From assembly GCA_024224295.1 (NCBI GenBank), contig JAAENN010000163.1, positions 1 through 46,786 of the forward strand: a stretch of 46,786 nt of DNA. The letters run 5' to 3'. The translations under genes and the position numbers were made by a program. Below the pieces are notes generated by a model. The model was not told the DNA's origin, did not search any database, and saw only the letters and a program-made list of their open reading frames with translations. Source of the DNA: Shimia sp. Its GTDB lineage: Bacteria; Pseudomonadota; Alphaproteobacteria; Rhodobacterales; Rhodobacteraceae. Below, piece after piece: positions 37,151 through 45,575 of this stretch (its first letter is position 1; each line of letters begins with the position of its first letter).

Positions 37151-37354
37151 AACGATCCGGCGTGTCAAAGGCGCCAAAACCAACACCAGAGGGAACGCGA
37201 CCATCCAGCTCGCAATCCACGCACTCAGCCACATCGCGACGAAGCCGCCGACAAACCCACTTACCACAATGGTTGAGATGAAGGTGACCACATTGGTCAT
37301 CATGCCAGACAGTATGAGCCCAAAAAGAATGGGCTCAAACCGTGCTGGTATCAT
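37127..37354 (-). CDS. DUF2798-like small membrane protein
   Basis: A 75-aa protein with two long hydrophobic helices (about residues 8-30 and 37-60) and a basic tail RRIVKKMVRKP. The first helix ends and the second starts around GGFVAMWLSAWIASWMVAFPLVL. The two-helix pattern with a conserved Trp-Ala-Ser segment matches what I know of DUF2798. It overlaps the end of the DEAD-box helicase gene by 4 nt (ATGA) and is cotranscribed with it. Its last codons lie inside the rnj terminator stem. Function unknown. Confidence 0.75.
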   Translation of the reverse strand: MIPARFEPILFGLILSGMMTNVVTFISTIVVSGFVGGFVAMWLSAWIASWMVAFPLVLVLAPLTRRIVKKMVRKP

Positions 37355-38778
37355 TGCGCGCCCTGTTCGCGACGCTCTTCAAAGCTCATTGCAATGAAGC
37401 TCGGCATGTGGTCACCCATGCCAACAACCCTGTTGTTGGAATCACGGCGGTCATTGCCCCCCCGACCGCGCCCACGACGATTGTTGTCATCGCGGTCACG
37501 TCCACGGGAATCGTCACGTTTACGTTTGTCTTCTTTCACAGGGGCTTCAACGGTTTCGACCGCTTCTGGCTTGGTCTCCGCTCTCGGCGCGTCATCTTCC
37601 TTGCGTTTGCGAGGTTTGCGCGGCTCGATCTTGACCGGGTTTTCTAGACGCGGAATCTCTTTCTGGATTAGCGCTTCAACAGCGTCGAACTGCTTCTCAT
37701 CGCGCGGGCTGCAGATCGTGATCGCCTTCCCTTCGCGCCCTGCACGGCCGGTACGGCCAATGCGATGCACATAGTCTTCGGCGTGGCCTGGTACATCAAA
37801 GTTGAACACGTGGCTCACGCTGGGCACATCCAGACCGCGGGCCGCCACATCGGAGGCCACAAGAATGCGTAACTCGCCGTTGCGGAACTGTTCCAGTGTG
37901 CGCGTGCGCTGAGATTGATCTAGATCACCGTGGATCGGCGCGGCGTCGTAGCCATACTTCTTCAATGACTTGGCGCATATGTCCACGTCGGTCTTGCGGT
38001 TGCAAAAGATGATCGCGTTGGTGCATTTGTCACCTTCCGCATCAATCAACGCCCTCAAAGCTTTACGCTTTTCGCTGCCTTCACGGTCGCGGCGCGATGC
38101 TTTGAACATCACAACCTGCTGTTCGATGGTCTCACTGGCGGTTGCCTGACGAGCCACTTCCACCCGTTCCGGGTTGGACAGGAACGTGTTGGTGATGCGC
38201 TCAATCTCCGGCGCCATTGTGGCGGAGAAAAACAGTGTTTGACGGGTAAACGGCGTCAGACCAAAGATGCGCTCAATGTCGGGAATGAACCCCATGTCCA
38301 GCATCCGGTCGGCCTCATCCACCACCATGACTTTCACGTCAGACAGGATCAGCTTGCCGCGCTCGAAATGGTCCAGCAAACGGCCCGGGGTGGCGATCAG
38401 AACATCCACCCCTTTGTCGATGATCAACTCTTGTTCCTTAAAGCTTACCCCACCAATGAGCAGCGCTTTGGTCAGCTTCAGGTGCTTTGAATAAGTATCG
38501 AAATTTTCAGCGACCTGTGCCGCCAACTCTCGTGTTGGGCACAACACCAAGCTGCGCGGCATCCGCGCGCGCGCGCGTCCACGCGCCAGCAGAGACAGCA
38601 TTGGCAGTGTGAAGCTTGCGGTTTTACCGGTACCGGTTTGCGCAATGCCAAGCACGTCGCGTCCATCCAATGCCGAAGGAATCGCTCCTGCTTGGATTGG
38701 GGTTGGGGTTTCATAGCCCGCTTCGGTAATCGCTTTGAGTACCTTCGGGTTGAGGTTCAGGTCAGAAAATTTTGTCAT
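37351..38778 (-). CDS. DEAD-box ATP-dependent RNA helicase (RhlE-like)
   Basis: A 475-aa RNA helicase. The Q motif FSDLNLNPKVLKAI with GYETPTPIQ is followed by motif I AQTGTGKT (residues 46-53), motif II DEAD (154-157), motif III SAT in FFSATMAPE, and motif VI HRIGRTGRAG. Beyond about residue 375 comes a charged low-complexity tail (Lys/Glu then Arg/Asp/Asn/Gly-rich, for example RGRDRDDNNRRGRGRGG), which binds RNA nonspecifically in RhlE-type proteins. It likely serves ribosome assembly, cold growth or mRNA decay. The 169-bp space upstream holds a TTGACG on the minus strand at 38847-38852 but no clear -10 box. Confidence 0.93.
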   Translation of the reverse strand: MTKFSDLNLNPKVLKAITEAGYETPTPIQAGAIPSALDGRDVLGIAQTGTGKTASFTLPMLSLLARGRARARMPRSLVLCPTRELAAQVAENFDTYSKHLKLTKALLIGGVSFKEQELIIDKGVDVLIATPGRLLDHFERGKLILSDVKVMVVDEADRMLDMGFIPDIERIFGLTPFTRQTLFFSATMAPEIERITNTFLSNPERVEVARQATASETIEQQVVMFKASRRDREGSEKRKALRALIDAEGDKCTNAIIFCNRKTDVDICAKSLKKYGYDAAPIHGDLDQSQRTRTLEQFRNGELRILVASDVAARGLDVPSVSHVFNFDVPGHAEDYVHRIGRTGRAGREGKAITICSPRDEKQFDAVEALIQKEIPRLENPVKIEPRKPRKRKEDDAPRAETKPEAVETVEAPVKEDKRKRDDSRGRDRDDNNRRGRGRGGNDRRDSNNRVVGMGDHMPSFIAMSFEERREQGAQ

Positions 38779-38947
38779 ATGTATCCGTGATTTACGGACA
38801 CTCTTTGGCCCGTAGCGGCGTCTCGGATCGGGCCCGGTTGGCCCCGCGTCAATGGCGTTTTTGATCCACGTGGCCTTCTATCGCACCAAAGCCGTCAGGT
38901 CAATGAAACCAAACTTGCGCCAGACACTTGGCCATATTTAGGAAACA

Positions 38948-39901
38948 TTAGGCGTCAAAGTCAGGGAAATGTTTCAACCGTTTTGCGTCGAGTTCCAAGC
39001 GATGTCTTCGTAACAGGCCATGTGATTCCAGTTTCTCTCGCAACTCTGGCGTCGCGACGCAGACTTCCTCATAAAAATGCTGCAGCCCATTCGGTTCCTC
39101 TGCCAAATGTGCAAACAGTTTATGGAGGTTCAGCCCACCTTGTTCTTCCGGAATGGCCGATCCCAATTCGTTACGGTAAGAGCCTTTTTTATGCCGATAG
39201 GCAAAGCTCTGCATCCAATGCCCCCAGCTGGTAGTGTGCAAATGCAGTAAGGCTACATCCGTCAGTTCCACCTGGCCCGGATTTTGCCGTCCGTTCTGCG
39301 CGACATTATGGATCTTGATCGCCATGTCCTTTTGCCCAGTGCGCAGGAACATCTTCCCCGCCACATGGCTGACAAAGCCGTTTTTCAGGTAAGGGGCAAA
39401 TTTCGGGTAAGTCTTTGCCACGATTTGATTGCGAAGCGTACTGTCGGCAATAAATGATTTGAAATAGATCAGGCCGCTATCGTCCACTGAAGCCATCGCT
39501 TCCGCCGGGCGAACACGCGCCACAAGACATTCTTCTGGCAAAGCCGCGAGTTGTTCGGTGATTGATCGATCCGGCCAGAGGAACTCGTCCACGTCAATAT
39601 GCAGCAGCCAATCCACCTTCTTCGCGCGATTGTAGGCATGCCGAACGTTGAAAGACTGCCGCGGTTGATGCATCGATGGTTTTTTGCCGCGTGTCTTCTG
39701 CCAATAGTTGTCGCCGGTGCGCACTACAGTGAGTTGCGGATGTGGCTTGAGCTGTTCTTTGGCATCCGGGTTGGCCGCATCCAGGTAAATCCAAACATGG
39801 GTCGCGCCTAACTCCAGATGGTGTGCGACAAAATTCAGGATTTCGACGGCGGGCGCTTTGATGGTTGCAACTACACCCCATGTGGGCATCGTGTTGCTCA
39901 T
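38948..39901 (-). CDS. glycosyltransferase family 2-like protein
   Basis: A 317-aa protein of the Glyco_tranf_2_4 type. The N-terminal GT-A fold begins with WGVVATIKAPAVEILNFVAHHLELGATHVWIYLDAAN. The DxD metal-binding motif lies in DWLLHIDVDEFLWP (about residues 97-110). The C-terminus is helical and basic. No signal or membrane segment is seen, so it is cytoplasmic. It overlaps the upstream gene by 4 nt. Such proteins often add sugars to surface polysaccharides, but no polysaccharide genes are near, so the acceptor is unknown. Confidence 0.82.
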   Translation of the reverse strand: MSNTMPTWGVVATIKAPAVEILNFVAHHLELGATHVWIYLDAANPDAKEQLKPHPQLTVVRTGDNYWQKTRGKKPSMHQPRQSFNVRHAYNRAKKVDWLLHIDVDEFLWPDRSITEQLAALPEECLVARVRPAEAMASVDDSGLIYFKSFIADSTLRNQIVAKTYPKFAPYLKNGFVSHVAGKMFLRTGQKDMAIKIHNVAQNGRQNPGQVELTDVALLHLHTTSWGHWMQSFAYRHKKGSYRNELGSAIPEEQGGLNLHKLFAHLAEEPNGLQHFYEEVCVATPELREKLESHGLLRRHRLELDAKRLKHFPDFDA

Positions 39902-40653
39902 TTTCGGGCCTGCTGGCGTTCTTTCTTCGATCGCATTTGGGCCAATCGACGAAACACACCGCTGGGTTCCTCAATCAGTTCTTGCAGCAAATGGTCGACC
40001 AAAGGCGCAATCACTGGATCGCTCTTGCCCATCTTCCAGATCGGCGCGATCACGTTGATGTCCAGCCCGCCGTGCATCAGCGAAAATGGCTCCATGTCCA
40101 GTGGCAACCGCGTTTTTGTGCGTTTGCCAAAGCCATACTCTTTGCTCGGCTCCAACCCGCCAAATGTGCGCTCAAACTCATAAAGTTTCATCATGCCAAA
40201 CAACATACGCAGCCCTTGGCCGACTTCTCGCTGCGCAGGTGTTTCACCGTGATCGGCAAAGGTCTGAACCGAACTCACCAGCCAGCGTAGGTTCAATTCG
40301 GAAATGAGGTGCTCCGCTTCTTCCGCCCAGATTCGGCAAAACAACGCTGCAGTTTGTGGGGGGTGTTCCCGTTTGCGTAGGTTTGAAACCAACTGTGCAT
40401 TCAGAAAGGCGAGCTCGCTTATTCCCACAAACTCTTCCGCTATTTGACGGCGCTTGCGGGCCCAACTGGTGTTTGGATCGGCAGGCCCCTTTTGCGCGGC
40501 CCGTTCCGGCACAATCGCATTCCTTAGAACCGACAGGTGTACGTCAACCGGCGGCAGGTCTTCAGGGCCAAAATCAAATGGATCGCGCCGTCCGTCGTAG
40601 CGCTCCATCATATAGGCATAACCGCCCGGATAGGTAAGAGTTTTTTCTGACAT
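39898..40653 (-). CDS. unknown conserved protein cotranscribed with the glycosyltransferase
   Basis: A 251-aa protein starting MSEKTLTYPGGYAYMMERYD. The start at 40653 is chosen because the upstream in-frame extension to 40773 runs into prfC and has no coding character. The sequence is largely helical in the middle (SWARKRRQIAEEFVGISELAFLNAQLVSNL, then CRIWAEEAEHLISELNLRWLV), with a basic C-terminus (RRLAQMRSKKERQQARK). No signal peptide, membrane segment or known motif is visible. The 4-nt overlap with the glycosyltransferase gene suggests a functional pair. I do not recognise the family. Confidence 0.72.
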   Translation of the reverse strand: MSEKTLTYPGGYAYMMERYDGRRDPFDFGPEDLPPVDVHLSVLRNAIVPERAAQKGPADPNTSWARKRRQIAEEFVGISELAFLNAQLVSNLRKREHPPQTAALFCRIWAEEAEHLISELNLRWLVSSVQTFADHGETPAQREVGQGLRMLFGMMKLYEFERTFGGLEPSKEYGFGKRTKTRLPLDMEPFSLMHGGLDINVIAPIWKMGKSDPVIAPLVDHLLQELIEEPSGVFRRLAQMRSKKERQQARK

Positions 40654-40700
40654 GGCGCGATGTTTGCACGGGGCGAAACCCCGTGCAATCGCAGAGTGTA

Positions 40701-42308
40701 TCAGACCATCATTTCCTTGGTCGCGCTCAGCGTGACATCGGGATAGTCGCGCCCTACGCGGTCGATGTCCCATTGCAAGCGAGTCAAGAACACCACGTCC
40801 CCATCATTGTCATAGCTGATGTGTTGCTTGTTCATATCCGCAAATTTTTCAACGGCCTTCCGGTCACCATGTACCCAACGGGCAGAGGTGAATTGGCTTT
40901 GGTCAAAGCGCACGGGCAGGCCGTATTCCATCTCAATCCGGCTGGCGAGTACTTCAAACTGAAGCTGCCCGACCACGCCCACAATAAAGCCTGAACCAAT
41001 CATCGGCTTGAACACCTTCGCGGCACCTTCTTCGGCAAACTGCATCAGCGCCTTTTCAAGGTGCTTGGCTTTCAGTGGGTCGCCCGCACGCACGCCTTGC
41101 AACAGTTCCGGCGCAAAGCTGGGAATGCCGGACACGCGCAGCGCTTCACCTTCGGTCAGCGTGTCGCCAATGCGCAGTTGCCCGTGGTTGGGGATACCAA
41201 TGATATCGCCCGCCCAGGCCTCTTCGGCCAATTCGCGGTCAGACGCCAGGAACAGCACCGGATTGGAAATTGCCATCGGTTTCTTTGTGCGTACATGGGT
41301 CAGCTTCATGCCGCGTTTAAAGTGGCCAGAGGCCATCCGTACAAAGGCCACTCGGTCGCGGTGTTTCGGGTCCATGTTGGCCTGAACCTTAAACACAAAA
41401 CCGGCGACCTTTTTCTCTTCGGGTGCAATTTTGCGTGGCTCAGCCGTCTGTATCTGTGGTTCCGGCCCGTAGATGCCAATACCATCCATCAGTTCCTTAA
41501 CGCCAAAAGAGTTGATCGCAGAGCCAAACCAGATCGGCGTCATATGGCCTTCCAGAACCGCCTGAGGGTCCAGTTTTGGCAAAAGCTCTTTGGCCATCTC
41601 AACTTCTTCGCGCAACTGCTCAAGCAGGTGCTCCGGCACATGGTCCGCCAGCTTCGGATCATCCAGGCTTTCAATCTGAACGCTCTCAGCCACCACATTC
41701 CGGTCGGCCCGATCCATGAGTTCAAGCCGATCGTTGAGCATGTCATAGGTGCCCATGAACTCACGGCCGACCCCAATTGGCCAACTGGCCGGGGTTACAT
41801 CAATTGCGAGGTTTTCTTGAATCTCGTCAATGATATCAAAGGTGTCGCGGCTCTCCCGGTCCATCTTATTACAGAACGTCAGGATTGGCAGGTCGCGCAG
41901 ACGACACACTTCAAACAGTTTCTGTGTCTGGCTTTCGACACCTTTGGCGCCGTCAATCACCATGACAGCAGCGTCCACGGCGGTCAGCGTGCGATAGGTG
42001 TCCTCGGAAAAGTCGCTGTGGCCTGGCGTATCCACCAGATTGAAGCGGAATTGCCCAAAATCAAACGACATCGCTGAGGCTGATACAGAGATACCGCGGT
42101 CCTTTTCCATCTGCATAAAGTCCGAGCGTGTGCGGCGTGCCTCACCTTTGGCCCGCACCTGACCCGCCATCTGAATCGCGCCACCATACAGTAGGAACTT
42201 TTCGGTCAGCGTGGTCTTACCGGCGTCTGGGTGCGAGATGATCGCAAAAGTGCGGCGGCGCGCAATCTCGGGCGGCAATTCGGGGCGGTTTGTCTGCGTG
42301 TCCAACAT
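40701..42308 (-). CDS. prfC: peptide chain release factor 3
   Basis: A 535-aa translational GTPase that recycles RF1/RF2 from the ribosome. The G1 loop is SHPDAGKTTLTEKF (residues 25-38). DTPGHSDFSEDTYRTL is G3, and CNKMDRESRD is G4. Domain II and the RF3-specific C-terminal domain (GVVGQLQFEVLASRIEMEYGLPVRF) follow. Length matches RF3 and not EF-G. The start at 42308 (MLDTQT) is preferred over an ATG 12 codons upstream, although neither has a strong Shine-Dalgarno. Confidence 0.95.
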   Translation of the reverse strand: MLDTQTNRPELPPEIARRRTFAIISHPDAGKTTLTEKFLLYGGAIQMAGQVRAKGEARRTRSDFMQMEKDRGISVSASAMSFDFGQFRFNLVDTPGHSDFSEDTYRTLTAVDAAVMVIDGAKGVESQTQKLFEVCRLRDLPILTFCNKMDRESRDTFDIIDEIQENLAIDVTPASWPIGVGREFMGTYDMLNDRLELMDRADRNVVAESVQIESLDDPKLADHVPEHLLEQLREEVEMAKELLPKLDPQAVLEGHMTPIWFGSAINSFGVKELMDGIGIYGPEPQIQTAEPRKIAPEEKKVAGFVFKVQANMDPKHRDRVAFVRMASGHFKRGMKLTHVRTKKPMAISNPVLFLASDRELAEEAWAGDIIGIPNHGQLRIGDTLTEGEALRVSGIPSFAPELLQGVRAGDPLKAKHLEKALMQFAEEGAAKVFKPMIGSGFIVGVVGQLQFEVLASRIEMEYGLPVRFDQSQFTSARWVHGDRKAVEKFADMNKQHISYDNDGDVVFLTRLQWDIDRVGRDYPDVTLSATKEMMV

Positions 42309-42360
42309 GTCCGCGCGTATAGGTCGCAAAGCGCCAATTCGCAAGGAAAAGTGGCGTTTG

Positions 42361-43383
42361 CTACTTCGAAGACGCCCGCTTCAAAAGCTCTACCGCGTCA
42401 GGCCGATCCAGCAGGCTTTTATGCACCTCAAGATGTGTCTGTGGCAGGCCGCGCGCAGCGTTGGAAGCCGAGCGCAGGCGCTCTTTCACCTCTTCCGGAA
42501 CCGCGGGGCGAGTGCGGGTGTCCATCTGCATGGTTTCGGCTGAAATTCCTTCGGCAAATATGATCTGATGGGTGTCAAACATGATTTGGTAGTAGTCAAC
42601 AAATCCACCTTCATCGGCATAAACCGTTATCCCGTTCACCAGATGTCGGGCCTTGATCAACAGCTCGCTGCGCCCGACGCCAATGTGGTCGTGGCGCTGA
42701 TACACAAACAATCTGTGATCCGGGCTGACGCGCAAATCCTGAGTGTTGTTGAGGGTACCAGCCGTAATCACGATAGGGGCAAACTCGCCGCTGGCACGTT
42801 GCACAGCATGACCGATCCAACGCACTTCCTGTGGACCATCGTCCCGCGTCAGAACTCGGTCCCCCACATTTAAGTCTTCCACCTGACGCTGCTCGCCCGT
42901 GGCCATGGTGATACGCGTGCCGCCGGTAAAACTAACGCACGCCAATTGCGCCAGTTTGGTTGATGCCGCGCCGCGATCCACACCCACCAACACATAGTCG
43001 CCTTTGGGGGTCAATGGCGCCAGTGGCGCCCCATAGACTTCAACAACACCGCCGTCCTCGTCAACTTCAACAAGTACGAGCACCTCAATGGTGTCACCAC
43101 TGGGCGGCATAAAAGTTGCAACGCAATCTAGGTATACCCGCGCGCCCAAAGTACCGAGACTATACTCGCTCGCAATAAAGTGTTGCCCTTCGCTGTCCGT
43201 GCGCAGGGCAAGGCTTTTTTCTTCGGCATCGTAGCTCAGCGTATAGATGTCGTCGGGAACCAATTCGTCCGCAAAGGATAGGTAGTCACCAAGGTTTGCA
43301 CCATCCGTCACAACAAGGGCCTTCGCCGGATAGACCGGTAGGCGCTGGGAGGGTTGGGAACTGTCTTGCACTTGGCTCGTCAT
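42361..43383 (-). CDS. Hint-domain (Hedgehog/intein-like) protein
   Basis: A 340-aa protein. Residues 1 to about 145 form an acidic beta-rich N-terminal part of unknown family. Residues 149-305 are a Hint domain: the nucleophilic Cys149 starts ACVSFTGGTRITMATGEQRQVEDLNVGDRVLT, and the block-B-like HRLFV (in VSPDHRLFV) and the YYQIMFDTHQIIFAEGISAETM motif complete it. There is no terminal HN-Cys/Ser splice junction, so full protein splicing is unlikely, but Cys-dependent cleavage is possible. Such single-Hint proteins are common in Rhodobacteraceae, often attached to calcium-binding or secreted proteins. No signal peptide is seen. Function unknown. Confidence 0.87.
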   Translation of the reverse strand: MTSQVQDSSQPSQRLPVYPAKALVVTDGANLGDYLSFADELVPDDIYTLSYDAEEKSLALRTDSEGQHFIASEYSLGTLGARVYLDCVATFMPPSGDTIEVLVLVEVDEDGGVVEVYGAPLAPLTPKGDYVLVGVDRGAASTKLAQLACVSFTGGTRITMATGEQRQVEDLNVGDRVLTRDDGPQEVRWIGHAVQRASGEFAPIVITAGTLNNTQDLRVSPDHRLFVYQRHDHIGVGRSELLIKARHLVNGITVYADEGGFVDYYQIMFDTHQIIFAEGISAETMQMDTRTRPAVPEEVKERLRSASNAARGLPQTHLEVHKSLLDRPDAVELLKRASSK

Positions 43384-43452
43384 AACTTACCTATTTTAGT
43401 CTACTGTACACGGTCTTTGAAGCCGTGAAGTGACACGTAAATGTGGCAGCAC

Positions 43453-43472
43453 AATGCCGTCGTCTCGGCATT
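43453..43472. promoter_or_regulatory. inverted repeat in the divergent Hint/SDR promoter region
   Basis: A perfect 7-bp dyad AATGCCG / CGGCATT with a 6-nt spacer. A -10-like TATACT (43472-43477) overlaps its right end, facing the SDR gene 55 nt downstream. It could be an operator; no good -35 is seen. Confidence 0.35.
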
Positions 43473-43531
43473 ATACTGGCATCCTTTCAAATTTGGGTAT
43501 TTCTTACCCCCACAACAACGGGGAGAATCGC

Positions 43532-44311
43532 ATGGAATTGGGAATTAAAGGTAAACGCGCGCTGGTTTGTGCGTCCTCAAAAGGTCTTGGTCTGGGCTGT
43601 GCTCGCGCACTGGCTGCAGAAGGCGTTGATTTGATCATGAACGCCCGCGGTGTCGGAGCGCTAGAAGCTGCCGCAGCCGACATCCGGTCCGAATTTGGTG
43701 TGGACGTGCAGGCCATTGCCTGTGACGTGACTACGGTCGAAGGACAGTCCAAGCTGATCGAAGCTGCGCAGGGCGTGGATATTCTGGTCAACAACGCCGG
43801 CGGCCCGCCTCCCGGCATGTGGACCGATTGGGAGCGTGACGATTTCATCGCCGCGCTGGACGCCAACATGCTGGCCCCAATCGCGCTGATCAAAGCGTTG
43901 GTGCCGGGCATGATGGAGCGTGGCTGGGGTCGGGTGGTGAACATCACATCCGTCTCGGTCAAATCGCCGATTCCGGTGCTGGGCTTGTCCAATGCCGCCC
44001 GCGCAGGTCTCACCGGCTACGTAGCTGGCACCGCGCGTCAGGTGGCTGGCAAAGGCGTGACCATCAACAATATCCTGCCGGGCATCCATGCTACAGATCG
44101 TGCCGTATCCTTGGACAAGGCAGTGACCGAGCAGCAGGGCATCTCCATGGAAGAGGCACAGGCCCAACGCGCCGCCACAATTCCGGCTGGCCGCTACGGC
44201 ACATCGGATGAATTTGGCGCGACTTGTGCCTTCCTATGTTCTCATCACGCGGGCTTTATCGTCGGGCAGAATGTTTTGCTGGACGGCGGTGCCTTCGCGT
44301 CTGCTATGTAA
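43532..44311 (+). CDS. SDR family protein with degenerate catalytic motif
   Basis: A 259-aa short-chain dehydrogenase/reductase fold. The nucleotide loop is CASSKGLGLGCARAL (residues 13-27), lacking the first Gly of TGxxxGxG. NNAGGPPPG is intact. The catalytic region reads NITSVSVKSPIPVLGLSNAARAGLTGYV: where YxxxK is expected, the Tyr is Leu and the Lys is Arg. This fits the SDR-like subgroup known to deviate from the tetrad, as I recall from conserved-domain descriptions. The start at 43532 follows GGGAGA at a 7-nt spacing. It may be a weak or altered oxidoreductase. Confidence 0.87.
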   Translation: MELGIKGKRALVCASSKGLGLGCARALAAEGVDLIMNARGVGALEAAAADIRSEFGVDVQAIACDVTTVEGQSKLIEAAQGVDILVNNAGGPPPGMWTDWERDDFIAALDANMLAPIALIKALVPGMMERGWGRVVNITSVSVKSPIPVLGLSNAARAGLTGYVAGTARQVAGKGVTINNILPGIHATDRAVSLDKAVTEQQGISMEEAQAQRAATIPAGRYGTSDEFGATCAFLCSHHAGFIVGQNVLLDGGAFASAM

Positions 44312-44329
44312 GCGCGAGTAGTAGACTAA

Positions 44330-45484
44330 ATGGCGCGAGGTGTGGGTGTGGCCCAAGGATTCTCATTGAAAGATGAGTTGTTTAACGCAGATAGCCTCGG
44401 CGATCTGGCGGCAGAGTTTGCCGCCGGAGTGCCGGGGTTTGATGTTGAGGACTTCCATCAAGAAGTTGTGGCAGGGCTTCAGGAGCGAGAGCTCATGGAG
44501 CGTATGGAATGGATTGCCGACTGCATCGAAAAACGCCTGGCGCCAGACTTTCCTGAAATGGCAGACCAGCTTGAGGCGGCCATGCCGCCCGCGCTTGATC
44601 CGACTCTGAAAGATGATGACTTTGGCCGCTTCATTCATGCTGTGCCTGGCATTCTTGCCACCCGTCACGGTGTTGAAGACCATCGGGATCGGGCGCTGGA
44701 CTTGCTGGAAGAGGCGACCAAACGATTCTCCATGGAGTTCTACATCCGGGCTTTCATCAATCGTTGGCCGGAAGAGACTTTTGACCGTTTGCATCAGTGG
44801 GCTGAGAACGACAACTATCATGTACGCCGACTGGTGAGCGAAGGTACCCGTCCAAAACTACCATGGGCGAAAAAGCTTGATATTGATCCGATGTCGACGC
44901 TGCCCTTTCTCGCAAAGTTGCACGCCGATCCAACGCGTTACGTAACCCGGTCAGTGTCCAATCATCTCAACGATATTTCCAAACTTTCCACCGACACGGT
45001 GGTCAGCCAACTGGCCGATTGGAAAGATCAGGGTAAGCAAGCCGAAAAAGAACTGAACTGGATGACACGTCATTCCTTGCGTACTGCCGTAAAGGCCGGT
45101 CATGCTGGCGCGCTCTCGATGTTGGGGTTCCACGCGGACGCCCCTATCTCTTTGGACAGCCTTTCCGTCGGAGGCGAAAGTATCCAAATCGGCGACGCGC
45201 TCCAGGTCGAAACAACGCTGTCGACGAGCGGCACATCCTCCGTGCCGGTCATGGTCGATTATGTGCTGAGTTTTCACCGGCCAAACGGGCGTGGTGTTGC
45301 AAAAGTCTTCAAGCTTAAACAGGGCAAAATCCCGGCCGGAAAATCGCTTACACTGGCTAAGAAGCATCCACTCAAAGCCAATGCCAGTACGTTTCAACTG
45401 CATCCCGGTCCGCATAAACTGGCTATTCAGGTCAACGGGCGTGTGCTTGGCGATGTGGCGTTCGATCTGACAGAACCCACGTAA
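44330..45484 (+). CDS. AlkC-like DNA alkylation repair protein with C-terminal Ig-like domain
   Basis: A 384-aa protein. Residues about 10-280 form HEAT-like helical repeats typical of the AlkC/AlkD 3-methyladenine DNA glycosylases, with the family motif RSVSNHLNDISK (about residue 207) and the WPEETFDRLHQWAEND stretch. Residues about 285-384 are beta-rich (GDALQVETTLSTSGTSSVPVMVDYVLSFHR, then KLAIQVNGRVLGDVAFDLTEP) and match the immunoglobulin-like domain found in one AlkC subgroup. It would remove N3-alkylated purines from DNA. It lies 18 nt after the SDR gene in the same direction, with no functional link evident. Confidence 0.85.
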   Translation: MARGVGVAQGFSLKDELFNADSLGDLAAEFAAGVPGFDVEDFHQEVVAGLQERELMERMEWIADCIEKRLAPDFPEMADQLEAAMPPALDPTLKDDDFGRFIHAVPGILATRHGVEDHRDRALDLLEEATKRFSMEFYIRAFINRWPEETFDRLHQWAENDNYHVRRLVSEGTRPKLPWAKKLDIDPMSTLPFLAKLHADPTRYVTRSVSNHLNDISKLSTDTVVSQLADWKDQGKQAEKELNWMTRHSLRTAVKAGHAGALSMLGFHADAPISLDSLSVGGESIQIGDALQVETTLSTSGTSSVPVMVDYVLSFHRPNGRGVAKVFKLKQGKIPAGKSLTLAKKHPLKANASTFQLHPGPHKLAIQVNGRVLGDVAFDLTEPT

Positions 45485-45513
45485 CCCTCTGACGATTCAT
45501 CACGTTTCTGTGG

Positions 45514-45539
45514 GGCGGCTAGCTTGACAACTGGCCGCC
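45514..45539 (+). terminator. hairpin after the AlkC-like gene
   Basis: Arms GGCGGCTAG and CTGGCCGCC pair over 9 bp with one G-U pair and an 8-nt loop, 30 nt after the stop codon. No U-tract follows, so termination strength is doubtful. Confidence 0.45.
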
Positions 45540-45575
45540 TGCTAGGCCGTTCTCAAATCTGAACGGGACATGACC

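Noticed and set aside
38779-38947. Promoter of the DEAD-box helicase based on TTGACG at 38847-38852 (minus strand)
   Set aside because: The element 17 bp downstream (GATCCG) is a poor -10 match. The GC-rich partial palindrome next to it fits no clear function.
41061-42077. Open frame of 338 codons on the plus strand
   Set aside because: It is antisense to prfC, which has all GTPase motifs. The shadow frame has no RBS and no domain.
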